A DNA stretch of 64,000 nt from Cyclobacteriaceae bacterium (GTDB lineage: Bacteria > Bacteroidota > Bacteroidia > Cytophagales > Cyclobacteriaceae): NCBI GenBank assembly GCA_026129485.1, contig JAHCHY010000017.1, positions 1 to 64,000 of the forward strand, read 5' to 3'. Below, piece after piece: positions 20,913 to 29,597 of the stretch; the first letter of the stretch is position 1, and each line of letters begins with the position of its first letter. The translations under genes were made by a program, and so were the position numbers. The notes under the pieces are model-generated. The model made no database searches. It was not told the origin of the DNA and worked only from the letters and a program-made list of their open reading frames with translations.

Positions 20913-22232
20913 TTAGTGTGCCTTCTTATTACGCATATAAATTACCAGCCCTATAAAAATTACCACTAAGATAATCGGCAGTATGGTCATGAAGCGGAGT
21001 GTTGCCTGCGGCCCTGCCGTGTCAATCGAGCGGCCCATGATCGGTAACACCATAGAAGTAGCTACCATACCGGCACCGCCCATAATGGATAAGCCGAGCG
21101 CACCGCTCTTGGGAATATATTCCGAAACAAAGCCCAGCATGGTAGGCCAGAAGTAACAAACGCCAATTGCAAACAACACTGCCGAGCCGAGCGTAGCGGC
21201 AGCGCCCGATGCTACGCTTAATGCATAAAGACCGATTACCGAGAAGATAGCGGAGCCTAACAGCACACCTGTGGGATTAAGCCTGTGAATGAGCGGCCCT
21301 GCAAAGTACCGGCCTACGGCCATAATACCCGTTACCAGCACCAGCACAATCATCGGGTCAATACCGGCATTGTCAAGAAGCGCATTAGTCCATTGATTGG
21401 TACCGAGCTCGGTTGCTGCCGTCAGGAACATGCCGAACAGCATGACCGGAAACAGCAAGCTGATCTTGTTTACCACCAGCGCCTCAATAATGACGGCAAA
21501 AACGATTATGCCCAACACGATATAGGTAATGGACGCATTAAAATCGATTTGAATAGAAGGTACCGATGCAGCGAGGATCATAAACCCAACCAATGCAATA
21601 ATGGCTATAGGTGCTCCTACATTTTTCAGCATGTCCTTAAACGAAACACCGGATGAAACCCTTTCTGTTTCGGGAATGGTTTGCCCGAAGAACAAATAAC
21701 CGTAAAGGGCAAGCGGAATAAACAGCAATGAAGTTAATACCTGCCAGCTAAGGCCGGCCTGCGTCATCAGGAGCCATGCCAGTACGCCACCGATAACAAT
21801 ACCACCCGGAAACCACACGTGGAACCGGTTGAGCATTTTGGTTTTGTTGTTGGGATAGATAGTAGCTACCAGAGGGTTGCAGGCCGCTTCCACACTGCCG
21901 TTACCGAACCCGATAAATACATTGGAAATAAAAAGCATGGTTTTGTCTTTCGCCATCAGCAGCAAAACGAGGCCGATCAGGTGCGTGAAGAAAGCCAGCC
22001 AGATAATGTTTTTGGTTTTAACAATATCGATGATCAGGCCGCCCAAAAACATGGCTACGGTAAATCCCCAGAAGGCAGGCCCAAACGCCCAGCCGATTTC
22101 CTCCCCGGTGAGGCCATACTCACCTCCGAATACGCCTTCTATTTTAGCCCGGATAGCGAACGTAAGGGATGTAACCAGCAGCGCAAGGCAACTGGCAATA
22201 AAAAGTCGTGATGAATTGAATTTCTGTTCCAT
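20913..22232 (-). CDS. MFS sugar transporter
   Basis: 439 residues with about twelve hydrophobic segments and the usual split into two six-helix halves. Inner-membrane symporter of the major facilitator superfamily. It begins 80 bp after the end of the regulator gene on the same strand, in a locus with xylulokinase and xylose isomerase, so xylose or another pentose is the likely cargo. That substrate call rests on context only. Confidence 0.82.
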   Translation of the reverse strand: MEQKFNSSRLFIASCLALLVTSLTFAIRAKIEGVFGGEYGLTGEEIGWAFGPAFWGFTVAMFLGGLIIDIVKTKNIIWLAFFTHLIGLVLLLMAKDKTMLFISNVFIGFGNGSVEAACNPLVATIYPNNKTKMLNRFHVWFPGGIVIGGVLAWLLMTQAGLSWQVLTSLLFIPLALYGYLFFGQTIPETERVSSGVSFKDMLKNVGAPIAIIALVGFMILAASVPSIQIDFNASITYIVLGIIVFAVIIEALVVNKISLLFPVMLFGMFLTAATELGTNQWTNALLDNAGIDPMIVLVLVTGIMAVGRYFAGPLIHRLNPTGVLLGSAIFSVIGLYALSVASGAAATLGSAVLFAIGVCYFWPTMLGFVSEYIPKSGALGLSIMGGAGMVATSMVLPIMGRSIDTAGPQATLRFMTILPIILVVIFIGLVIYMRNKKAH

Positions 22233-22312
22233 GTGCGTGAAGATTTAGGTTATGTGAAATATGGGGTTAATTGTGTACGAAAGCAAGCGGTTTAATATCA
22301 ACGGATACATTT

Positions 22313-23008
22313 TCATAGCCCGAACACCATTCCGTTTTTCCTGAGCGTAACGTAAACGCGTTTGTCGAATTTGTATAGCTCGGCAGCGCGGTGCGATACA
22401 TCTTTTTGCTTCTCCTTGCAGTCGATCAGCAGCTTCATCTTGGCCAGCTTACGCCTGAAGTTGGACTTGTCTAATTTTGTTTCCAGGATAGCTTCGTACA
22501 GCTCCTGCAATTGCAGCAGCGTAAACTTGGCCGGCAGCAGGTTAAAGCCGATGGGCTCATGCCGCACCTTGTGCTTTAGCTGCCTGTACCCGTAATCCAG
22601 TATCTGGTCGTGGTCGTAAATCAGGGGAGGTAGATCATGAATACTAAACCATTGCGCATCCGATGCGGTAAAGCCCGGTATCAGGGCATAGTTCTCTTCG
22701 TTGACCAGCGCATAATAGGCCACGGTAACAACCCGCCTCGAAGGATAACGGTTCGGATCGCCAAATGCCTTAAGCTGCTCCAAGTAAATATCACGAATCC
22801 CCGTAAGGGAATTCAGTAATCGCTTGGCGGCATCATCCACACTTTCACCGTATGTAATCCAGCCCCCGGGCAAGGCCCACTTGCCGGCACTTATACCTTC
22901 CCCGTGCTTTACCAGCAGAATATCCAGCCGGCCGTCTTTAAAGCCAAAGATCACACAGTCGATGGACAGCGCGTCTATTATCGTATCCGGATGAGGCAGG
23001 TTTTCCAT
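22313..23008 (-). CDS. NUDIX-domain transcriptional regulator (NrtR/AraR type), probable xylose regulator
   Basis: 231 residues. N-terminal NUDIX fold (residues about 10-145) followed by a winged-helix segment (about 155-225, KFTLLQLQELYEAIL then NFRRKLAKM). The NUDIX box keeps its frame (GGWITYGESVDDAAKR) but the catalytic REUxEE reads RLLNSL, so the metal-binding glutamates are lost and hydrolysis is unlikely. Such degenerate NUDIX domains serve as ligand sensors in the NrtR superfamily, and AraR of Bacteroides is an example for arabinose. The gene is divergent from xylB with 70 bp between them, and an inverted repeat there is a good operator candidate. Ligand: a pentose or its phosphate, inferred from context. 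Confidence 0.85.
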   Translation of the reverse strand: MENLPHPDTIIDALSIDCVIFGFKDGRLDILLVKHGEGISAGKWALPGGWITYGESVDDAAKRLLNSLTGIRDIYLEQLKAFGDPNRYPSRRVVTVAYYALVNEENYALIPGFTASDAQWFSIHDLPPLIYDHDQILDYGYRQLKHKVRHEPIGFNLLPAKFTLLQLQELYEAILETKLDKSNFRRKLAKMKLLIDCKEKQKDVSHRAAELYKFDKRVYVTLRKNGMVFGL

Positions 23009-23029
23009 TGAAAAATTCTCCGGCTAATA

Positions 23030-23048
23030 TATGGTCATTTTGACTATA
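23030..23048. promoter_or_regulatory. Candidate operator between the NUDIX regulator and xylB
   Basis: TATGGTCA-TTT-TGACTATA is an inverted repeat with 7 of 8 paired positions, placed between the divergent start codons and 6 bp upstream of the xylB -7 box, where a bound repressor would block transcription. No second copy was found in front of the MFS gene. Confidence 0.45.
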
Positions 23049-23054
23049 AGTAAA

Positions 23055-23062
23055 TACTTTTG
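23055..23062 (+). promoter_or_regulatory. Candidate xylB -7 promoter box
   Basis: TACTTTTG matches TAnnTTTG and ends 16 bp before the xylB ATG, giving a very short leader. The -33 element is not clear. Confidence 0.45.
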
Positions 23063-23078
23063 GACATAATTCAATCGT

Positions 23079-24581
23079 ATGCGAGAGTATGTTTTGGGCC
23101 TTGACATCGGCAGCTCGTCTGTCAAAGCTTCGTTGGTGGATGTAGCCACCGGGCAGCGAACAGCTTCGGCCCAGTCGCCTGCCGAAGAGATGGAAATGTT
23201 AGCGGTAAAGCCGGGCTGGGCCGAGCAGGAGCCGGAAACCTGGTGGCACCATGCCCTCATTTGCATTAAGCAGAGCCTGGCGCAAGCCGGGGCCAAAGGC
23301 GACCAGGTAAAAGCCATCGGCATTGCCTACCAGATGCACGGTTTGGTTTGCATTGATAAAGCAGGCGAGCCGGTGCGGCCTTCCATTATCTGGTGCGACA
23401 GCCGGGCTGTGCCTTATGGCGATGATGCCTTTAATAAGTTAGGTGAGTCTTATTGCCTGTCGCATTTCCTTAACTCGCCCGGAAACTTTACGGCATCCAA
23501 GCTTAAGTGGGTGAAAGAAAACGAGCCCGCGGTTTATGAGCGTATTCATAAGATCATGTTGCCGGGCGATTACATTGCCTTTAAGCTTACCGGTGAAGCC
23601 ACTACTACCGATACAGGATTATCGGAAGGTATCTTCTGGGATTACAGTACGGGTTCGGTAGCGCAGTCGTTGCTGGATCATTACGGTATAAGCGCAAGTT
23701 TGCTGGCCGATATAAAACCGGTTTTTTCCGTGCAGGGAGAAGTAAGTGCAATAGCACAGAAGATAACAGGCTTGAAAAAAGGAACCCCGGTTTCATATCG
23801 TGCGGGCGATCAGCCTAACAATGCCTTTTCATTGAACGTGCTGAACCCGGGCGAAACGGCCGCTACGGCCGGCACATCAGGTGTTATTTATAGTGTTACC
23901 GGTGATAATGCGTATGATAAGAAGTCGCGTGTAAATGCGTTCATACATGTAAACAATAAATCAGAGCAGAAACGCAACGGCATATTGCTTTGTGTGAATG
24001 GCACCGGCATTTTAAATAGCTGGCTTCGTAAGAATGTACGGAGCGTAGATGCGTTTCCCTACACCAGAATAAACGAGCTGGCTTCCGGTGTGGGGGTAGG
24101 TGCCGATGGACTTTCTATGCTGCCTTTCGGGAACGGTGCCGAGCGCATCCTCGAAAACAAAGTGATCAACGCTTCGTGGCATGGCCTTGATTTTAATCGC
24201 CATACGCAGGCCCATGTGTTCCGGGCTGCACAGGAGGGAATTGTATTTGCGCTTCGGTACGGGTTCGATATTCTGAAAGCGATGGGATTGAAATCGCAGG
24301 TGATACGCGCGGGTCATGCCAATATGTTTTTAAGCCCGGTGTTCCGCCATGCGTTTGTAAACACGATTGGTGCACGGCTGGAATTGTATGATACCGATGG
24401 CGCTACAGGTGCCGCGCTTGGTGCAGGTGTTGGCGCTGGTATATATTCAGACTTTAAGCAAGCCTTTACCGGGCTTAAGCTGTTGCTGGAAGAAACACCT
24501 GACAAACACCAGCATGAAGAACATGAAGCTGCCTATCAGAAGTGGAAAACCATTTTAGATCAGCAGCTCGCTACATTATAA
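23079..24581 (+). CDS. xylB: Xylulokinase
   Basis: 500 residues, FGGY kinase family. Phosphorylates D-xylulose to xylulose-5-phosphate. The N-terminal loop [16 protein letters not shown] binds phosphate. The motif QMHGLV (about residues 86-91) is typical of xylulokinases and distinguishes them from glycerol kinase, as does IWCDSRA. The ATP-side region is [13 protein letters not shown]. It precedes xylA by 28 bp, so both are expressed together, opposite the NUDIX regulator. Confidence 0.94.
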   Translation: MREYVLGLDIGSSSVKASLVDVATGQRTASAQSPAEEMEMLAVKPGWAEQEPETWWHHALICIKQSLAQAGAKGDQVKAIGIAYQMHGLVCIDKAGEPVRPSIIWCDSRAVPYGDDAFNKLGESYCLSHFLNSPGNFTASKLKWVKENEPAVYERIHKIMLPGDYIAFKLTGEATTTDTGLSEGIFWDYSTGSVAQSLLDHYGISASLLADIKPVFSVQGEVSAIAQKITGLKKGTPVSYRAGDQPNNAFSLNVLNPGETAATAGTSGVIYSVTGDNAYDKKSRVNAFIHVNNKSEQKRNGILLCVNGTGILNSWLRKNVRSVDAFPYTRINELASGVGVGADGLSMLPFGNGAERILENKVINASWHGLDFNRHTQAHVFRAAQEGIVFALRYGFDILKAMGLKSQVIRAGHANMFLSPVFRHAFVNTIGARLELYDTDGATGAALGAGVGAGIYSDFKQAFTGLKLLLEETPDKHQHEEHEAAYQKWKTILDQQLATL

Positions 24582-24609
24582 ATCAAATCATCCATCTAAA
24601 TTCAAAACC

Positions 24610-25938
24610 ATGAAAGTGATCAAAGGAAAACAAGAGTATTTTAAAGGTATTCGCGCTATTAAGTATGAAGGCCCGGAATCGGATAACCCGCTCGCCTTTA
24701 AGTTTTACAATCCAAAGAAGAAAGTGGGCCGTAAAACCATGCAGGAACACCTTCGTTTTGCCATTGCCTACTGGCATACTTTCTGCGGAACCGGGGGCGA
24801 CCCGTTTGGTATCGGAACCAAACAATTTCCGTGGTTACAAAATGCAGACCCGGTGCAGCGTGCTTACAACAAGATGGATGCTGCATTTGAGTTCATCACC
24901 AAAATAGGCGCGCCTTTCTATTGCTTTCACGATTACGATTTAGTGGATGAAGCGCCTACGTTAGCCGAATCGGAAAAGCGTCTGCGTAAGATTGTTGACT
25001 ATGCTAAACAAAAGCAGAAAGATTCAGGCATAAAGCTTCTTTGGGGAACAGCCAACCTGTTCGGTAATCCGCGCTATATGAACGGGGCAGCCACCAACCC
25101 CGATTTCCAGGTAGTATGCCATGCAGCGACACAGGTAAAGAATGCTATTGATGCTACCATCGAATTGGGCGGTACCGGCTATACCTTCTGGGGCGGAAGG
25201 GAAGGCTACATGTCGTTGCTGAACACCAACATGAAACGGGAGCAGGAGCATCTTGCAAGATTCCTTCAGATCGCGCGCGACTATGCCCGCAGGCAGGGCT
25301 TTAAAGGTGTGTTCTACATCGAGCCCAAGCCGATGGAGCCAAGCAAACATCAGTATGATTTTGATGCCGCTACGTGCCTCAACTTCCTGCGCCAGTTCGA
25401 CCTGATGGAAGATTTCAAGCTTAATATCGAAGTGAACCACGCTACATTGGCTAATCATACATTCGATCACGAATTGCAGGTAGCGGTCGATTCCAATGCA
25501 TTGGGAAGCATTGACGCCAACCGGGGCGATAACCAGAACGGCTGGGATACCGACCAGTTCCCGAACAATGTATATGAGCTTGCCGAAGCCATGCTGGTGA
25601 TTTTACAGGCCGGTGGCTTTAAAACCGGTGGTGTAAACTTCGATGCCAAAACACGCAGAAACTCAACCGATTTGGCAGATATTTTCTATGCGCACATTGG
25701 CGGCATGGATACATTTGCCAAAGCGCTGGTAGCGGCTCATGCCATACTGGAAGACGGAGAATTTACAAGCCTTAAAAGAGGCCGCTATGCTTCATTCGAC
25801 CGGGGTAATGGTAAGAAATTTGAGAAGGGGAGCCTCGGCCTGCGCGATCTTCGCAAGCTGGCGCTCAGGAATGGCGAGCCTGCCCAAATAAGCGGAAAGC
25901 AGGAGTACCTGGAAAACCTGTTAAACAAGTTTATTTGA
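24610..25938 (+). CDS. xylA: Xylose isomerase
   Basis: 442 residues, the longer class II type. Isomerises D-xylose to D-xylulose with two divalent metals. The signatures are present: FCFHDYDL-like [12 protein letters not shown] with the catalytic His, [15 protein letters not shown] with metal- and substrate-binding residues, [14 protein letters not shown] with the metal-binding Glu, and GSIDANRGD with the metal-binding Asp. Second gene of the xylBA unit, followed by a 135-bp repeat element. Confidence 0.97.
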   Translation: MKVIKGKQEYFKGIRAIKYEGPESDNPLAFKFYNPKKKVGRKTMQEHLRFAIAYWHTFCGTGGDPFGIGTKQFPWLQNADPVQRAYNKMDAAFEFITKIGAPFYCFHDYDLVDEAPTLAESEKRLRKIVDYAKQKQKDSGIKLLWGTANLFGNPRYMNGAATNPDFQVVCHAATQVKNAIDATIELGGTGYTFWGGREGYMSLLNTNMKREQEHLARFLQIARDYARRQGFKGVFYIEPKPMEPSKHQYDFDAATCLNFLRQFDLMEDFKLNIEVNHATLANHTFDHELQVAVDSNALGSIDANRGDNQNGWDTDQFPNNVYELAEAMLVILQAGGFKTGGVNFDAKTRRNSTDLADIFYAHIGGMDTFAKALVAAHAILEDGEFTSLKRGRYASFDRGNGKKFEKGSLGLRDLRKLALRNGEPAQISGKQEYLENLLNKFI

Positions 25939-26019
25939 GCCCATTTAAAAGTATTGCAAACGATTCCGTTAAATTTATTTCGTTATTTTTCGGCACATCG
26001 TTTTAACCTTGCTTTTTAA

Positions 26020-26154
26020 GTGATGTTACGCAAAAACTGTAACACGGTGTCAGGTTGTCCCGATAACGATCGGGACGAAACCGATTTTCGGTATGGAGAT
26101 AGTCTTCGACAAGCTCAGACTGACAATTATTCCAGACATTTTGCGTAACATCAG
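26020..26154. mobile_element. MITE-like 135-bp element with terminal inverted repeats
   Basis: The ends are perfect 15-bp inverted repeats, TGATGTTACGCAAAA (26021-26035) and its complement (26139-26153), each with one further outer base. TTTTTAA flanks both sides (26013-26019 and 26155-26161), consistent with a 7-bp target duplication, though it is AT-rich and could be chance. There is no coding capacity. Inside lies a copy of repeat family B (26048-26125), which itself contains a perfect hairpin at 26057-26076. Lies between xylA and the Gfo/Idh gene. Confidence 0.6.
26048..26125. repeat. Palindromic repeat family B, variant copy with inserted hairpin
   Basis: Starts TGTCAGGTTG and ends TTCGACAAGCTCAGACTGACA, with the shared core CGAAACCGATTTT. 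Compared with the copy at 50984, the left-arm segment AGCTTGT is replaced by 18 bases that form most of the perfect hairpin GTCCCGAT-AACG-ATCGGGAC (26057-26076). Confidence 0.75.
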
Positions 26155-26180
26155 TTTTTAAATAACTATAGCCTGATCGC

Positions 26181-27338
26181 ATGAACAGAAAACTCAGAAT
26201 GGGGATGGTAGGAGGAGGCAAAGATGCCTTCATCGGATCAATCCACCGGCTGGCCGCCAATATGGACGGACTGATTGAAGTGGTGGCCGGAGCCCTCAGC
26301 ATCAACCCGGAAATAGCCAAAGAAAGTGGTAAAATGTTGTTTCTGCCGGAAGACAGAACCTACACCACATTCGAGGAAATGATTGATAAAGAGAGCAAGC
26401 TGCCTGCCGATAAACGAATTGATTTTGTAACGATTGTTACACCCAACTTTGCCCACTTTGCCCCGGCCATGCTGGCCCTTGAAAAAGGTTTTCACGTGGT
26501 GATTGAAAAACCAATCACGTTTACAATTGATGAAGCCCGTCAGCTCAAAAAGAAAGTTGAAGAAACAGGTTTGCTGCTCTGCTTAACGCATACCTATTCC
26601 GGTTACCCGATGGTGCGTGAAGCGCGTGCTATGGTGCGCGATGGTATTTTCGGAAAGATCCGCAAAGTATATGTGGAATACCCGCAGGGCTGGCTCAGCA
26701 AGATGAGCGAGAAAGAAGGTAATGCGCAGGCTGCCTGGCGTACCGATCCCAAGCGTTCGGGCAAAGCGGGTGCGATGGGCGATATAGGAACACATGCAGC
26801 GCATCTCGCGGAGTTTATCACCGGCCTGAAAATCACACACCTTTGTGCCGATCTTAACATTATGGTACCGGGTCGCGCATTAGATGATGACGGTAACGTA
26901 TTGCTGAAGTTTGATAACGGAGCAGCCGGAGTGCTGATGGCTTCGCAGGTTGCTGCCGGTGAAGAGAATGCCTTGAAGATTCGCGTGTATGGTGAGAATG
27001 GCGGTTTGGAATGGTCGCAGCAGGAGCCTAATACGTTATTGGTGAAATGGTTAGACAAGCCTACCCAGATTTACCGGGCCGGAACCAATGGGTTTTTACA
27101 CCCGGAAGCGTTGTTTAATACCCGCACACCGGCCGGCCATCCCGAAGGTTACCTCGAAGCTTTTGCCAACCTCTATCGCAACTTTGCGCTTGCGTTAACA
27201 GCCAGGATTGATGGCGCTCCGGCCTCTGAATTATTAGACTTCCCTTCGGTGGATGATGGTATTCGCGGTATGGCGTTTATCGATAACGTGGTGAAAAGCG
27301 GGCAGAGCAAGGAAAAGTGGACTCCATTTGAAGTTTAA
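26181..27338 (+). CDS. Gfo/Idh/MocA family sugar oxidoreductase
   Basis: 385 residues. N-terminal Rossmann fold MGMVGGGKDAFIGSIHR for NAD(P), with the conserved catalytic-region motif EKPITF (Glu109-Lys110-Pro111), then the C-terminal beta-sheet domain with GAMGDIGTHAAHLAEF. No signal peptide, so cytoplasmic. In 3-keto-glycoside pathways members of this family oxidise or reduce the C3 hydroxyl of a glucoside; the neighbours (TIM-barrel isomerase, DUF1080 protein) fit that, but the substrate is not proven. 3 bp before the next gene. Confidence 0.88.
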   Translation: MNRKLRMGMVGGGKDAFIGSIHRLAANMDGLIEVVAGALSINPEIAKESGKMLFLPEDRTYTTFEEMIDKESKLPADKRIDFVTIVTPNFAHFAPAMLALEKGFHVVIEKPITFTIDEARQLKKKVEETGLLLCLTHTYSGYPMVREARAMVRDGIFGKIRKVYVEYPQGWLSKMSEKEGNAQAAWRTDPKRSGKAGAMGDIGTHAAHLAEFITGLKITHLCADLNIMVPGRALDDDGNVLLKFDNGAAGVLMASQVAAGEENALKIRVYGENGGLEWSQQEPNTLLVKWLDKPTQIYRAGTNGFLHPEALFNTRTPAGHPEGYLEAFANLYRNFALALTARIDGAPASELLDFPSVDDGIRGMAFIDNVVKSGQSKEKWTPFEV

Positions 27339-27341
27339 GCT

Positions 27342-28397
27342 ATGAAGACATTAAAAGGCCCCGGAATTTTCCTGGCTCAGTTCATGGGCGATGAGCCTCC
27401 GTTCAATAACCTGAAATCCATCTGTAAATGGGTAGCTTCGTTGGGTTATGTGGGCGTGCAGATACCTACATGGGACAGCCGGTGTATTGATCTGAAAAAG
27501 GCAGCCGGGAGTAAGGACTATGCAGATGAGATTCGTGGAACGGTTGAATCAGCGGGCTTGCAGATCACAGAGCTATCCACGCACCTGCAAGGTCAGTTGG
27601 TAGCCGTGCATCCGGCTTATGATGTGATGTTCGATGGCTTTGCCCCGAAATCTGTGCACGGAAAGCCGAAAGAACGTACGGCATGGGCGGTAGATCAGCT
27701 AAAGCTCGCAGCTAAAGCCAGTAAGAATTTGGGCTTGAATGCGCATGCTACTTTTTCGGGAGCGTTGATGTGGCATACGGTTTACCCGTGGCCGCAGCGT
27801 CCTGCCGGTTTGGTGGAAGATGGCTTTAAGGAATTAGCCAAACGCTGGCTTCCTATCCTGAATGCTTTTGATAAAGCAGGCGTGGATGTGTGCTATGAAA
27901 TCCACCCGGGCGAAGACCTGCATGATGGCATTACCTTTGAACGTTTTTGGGAAGCTACCGGTAAGCACACACGCGCCAATATTCTGTACGATCCAAGCCA
28001 TTTTGTATTGCAACAATTAGATTACCTTCAATACATCGACTTCTATCATTCATTCATTAAGATGTTCCACGTAAAGGATGCCGAGTTTAATCCCACCGGC
28101 AGGAGCGGTGTATATGGCGGCTTCCAGGATTGGGTTAACCGTCCGGGACGTTTCCGTTCGTTGGGCGATGGGCAGGTAGATTTCCAGTCTATCTTTACCA
28201 AGCTGGCGCAATACGATTACAACGGTTGGGCCGTGCTGGAGTGGGAGTGTTGCATCAAGCACCCGGAGCAGGGCGCAGCCGAGGGTGCGCCTTTCATTAA
28301 GGATCATATTATCCGGGTAACGGAAAAAGCATTTGATGATTTTGCCTCAGCCGGCAAGAATCCATCCTTAAACAAAAAGGTATTAGGTCTGAGTTAA
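27342..28397 (+). CDS. Sugar phosphate isomerase/epimerase (AP-endonuclease-2-like TIM barrel)
   Basis: 351 residues, no signal peptide. Xylose-isomerase-like TIM barrel with the metal-site segments typical of the group: CYEIHPGEDL, ILYDPSHFVLQQ, KMFHVKDAEF and AVLEWECC. Members act as isomerases, epimerases or lyases on sugars and keto-sugars. Tightly linked to the oxidoreductase gene (3-bp spacing), indicating consecutive steps. The exact reaction is unknown. Confidence 0.82.
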   Translation: MKTLKGPGIFLAQFMGDEPPFNNLKSICKWVASLGYVGVQIPTWDSRCIDLKKAAGSKDYADEIRGTVESAGLQITELSTHLQGQLVAVHPAYDVMFDGFAPKSVHGKPKERTAWAVDQLKLAAKASKNLGLNAHATFSGALMWHTVYPWPQRPAGLVEDGFKELAKRWLPILNAFDKAGVDVCYEIHPGEDLHDGITFERFWEATGKHTRANILYDPSHFVLQQLDYLQYIDFYHSFIKMFHVKDAEFNPTGRSGVYGGFQDWVNRPGRFRSLGDGQVDFQSIFTKLAQYDYNGWAVLEWECCIKHPEQGAAEGAPFIKDHIIRVTEKAFDDFASAGKNPSLNKKVLGLS

Positions 28398-28424
28398 TGA
28401 TTTATCTAAAACAACAAATCCCCA

Positions 28425-28835
28425 ATGAAAAATAAAGTATCCCTGATCTTGGTTGTATTGCTGGCGTTGACGCTTATGTATTGCGGTTCCAAAAAATCTG
28501 AAACACCTGCTGAAGATTATGGTACCCCGGATGAAAGCGCGGCCCCTGTACAGGCAGTTGATGTAATTGCGCAAGGTGAGGCTTTGGTAAAAGCCAGCGA
28601 TTGTAAAACCTGCCATCATCTCACCAATAAGCTGATCGGCCCATCGCATACCGACATTGCCAAGAAATATGAATTTACTGCGGCTAATGTTACTTACCTG
28701 GCGCAAAAAATAGTGGAAGGCGGTACGGGTGTATGGGGTGAAATTCCCATGTCGCCACATGCCGATCTTTCGCAGATCGATGCTGAAAAAATGGCGCGCT
28801 ATGTACTCTCATTAGATGGTGAAAAAGAACATTGA
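28425..28835 (+). CDS. Lipoprotein cytochrome c
   Basis: 136 residues. Lipoprotein signal MKNKVSLILVVLLALTLMYC with Cys20, a Pro/Glu-rich linker, then a class I cytochrome c domain with the haem site CKTCH at residues 60-64 and a Met-containing EIPMSPHADL as probable distal ligand. It is strikingly like the cytochrome domain fused into the 29598-32936 protein of the same cluster. Probably accepts electrons from a periplasmic sugar dehydrogenase. The next gene starts 1 bp after its stop. Confidence 0.9.
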   Translation: MKNKVSLILVVLLALTLMYCGSKKSETPAEDYGTPDESAAPVQAVDVIAQGEALVKASDCKTCHHLTNKLIGPSHTDIAKKYEFTAANVTYLAQKIVEGGTGVWGEIPMSPHADLSQIDAEKMARYVLSLDGEKEH

Positions 28836-28836
28836 G

Positions 28837-29538
28837 ATGAAGCGCTATATTATATTGATCTTGTGCCTCGCTGCTGTTGCTTCGCAGGCGCAGCACAACA
28901 CCCTTAGCTCAACAGAAAAGAAAGAAGGCTGGCAGCTTTTGTTCGATGGCAAAACCACCAAGGGGTGGCACACCTATAAATCAGCTAAGGCGGGCGAAGC
29001 CTGGAAGATTTCGGAAGATGCGCTTTTCTTAGATACTTCAAACAAAGAAGCGAAAGGCGGTGATCTGGTAACCGACCAGGAGTTTGAAAACTACGAGCTG
29101 TATCTTGAGTGGAAAATTCAACCCTGTGGTAACAGCGGTGTTATTTTTAATGTGCAGGAGTCTGATGAATACAAGTACGTTTGGCTGACAGGTCCCGAAA
29201 TGCAGGTATTGGACAACGAATGTCATCCGGATGCCAAAATCATCAAGCACCGTGCAGGCGATTTATATGATCTTATCTCCTGTTCGCAGGAAACAGTAAA
29301 GCCTGCCGGTGAATGGAATGCCGCCCGGCTGATTTCAAATAAAGGCAAGTACGAGTTCTGGTTGAATGGTGTGAAAACCGTAGCCTTTACCATGCATACA
29401 CCTGAATGGGATGCGATGGTGGCCGGCAGCAAATTCAAAAGCATGGCGGGCTTTGGCAAGTTTTCAAAGGGTCGTATTGCCTTGCAGGATCATGGCGACC
29501 AGGTCTGGTACCGGAACATTAAAATAAAACCTCTTTAG
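28837..29538 (+). CDS. Exported DUF1080 / 3-keto-disaccharide hydrolase-type protein
   Basis: 233 residues from the ATG at 28837. An upstream in-frame start at 28816 would overlap the cytochrome gene and precede the signal peptide, so it is rejected. Signal peptide MKRYIILILCLAAVASQAQ. The DUF1080 (PF06439) jelly-roll follows: GWQLLFDGKTTKGWHTY, WKIQPCGNSGVIFNV, GPEMQVLDNECHPDA and GRIALQDHGDQVWYRNI. Family members act as hydrolases or lyases on 3-keto-glycosides. The stop codon lies inside the terminator stem at 29526-29554. Confidence 0.88.
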   Translation: MKRYIILILCLAAVASQAQHNTLSSTEKKEGWQLLFDGKTTKGWHTYKSAKAGEAWKISEDALFLDTSNKEAKGGDLVTDQEFENYELYLEWKIQPCGNSGVIFNVQESDEYKYVWLTGPEMQVLDNECHPDAKIIKHRAGDLYDLISCSQETVKPAGEWNAARLISNKGKYEFWLNGVKTVAFTMHTPEWDAMVAGSKFKSMAGFGKFSKGRIALQDHGDQVWYRNIKIKPL

Positions 29539-29555
29539 AAGCTAAAGAGGTTTTT
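29526..29555 (+). terminator. Intrinsic terminator overlapping the DUF1080 stop codon
   Basis: Arms AAAACCTCTTTAG (29526-29538) and CTAAAGAGGTTTT (29542-29554) pair perfectly around a 3-nt loop and run into five T. The left arm includes the last codons and the TAG stop of the gene. Ends the 26181-29538 transcript. Confidence 0.85.
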
Positions 29556-29597
29556 CATTCAAGCAAAAATTTACCCCGTTAATCGTTTATTTCACAC

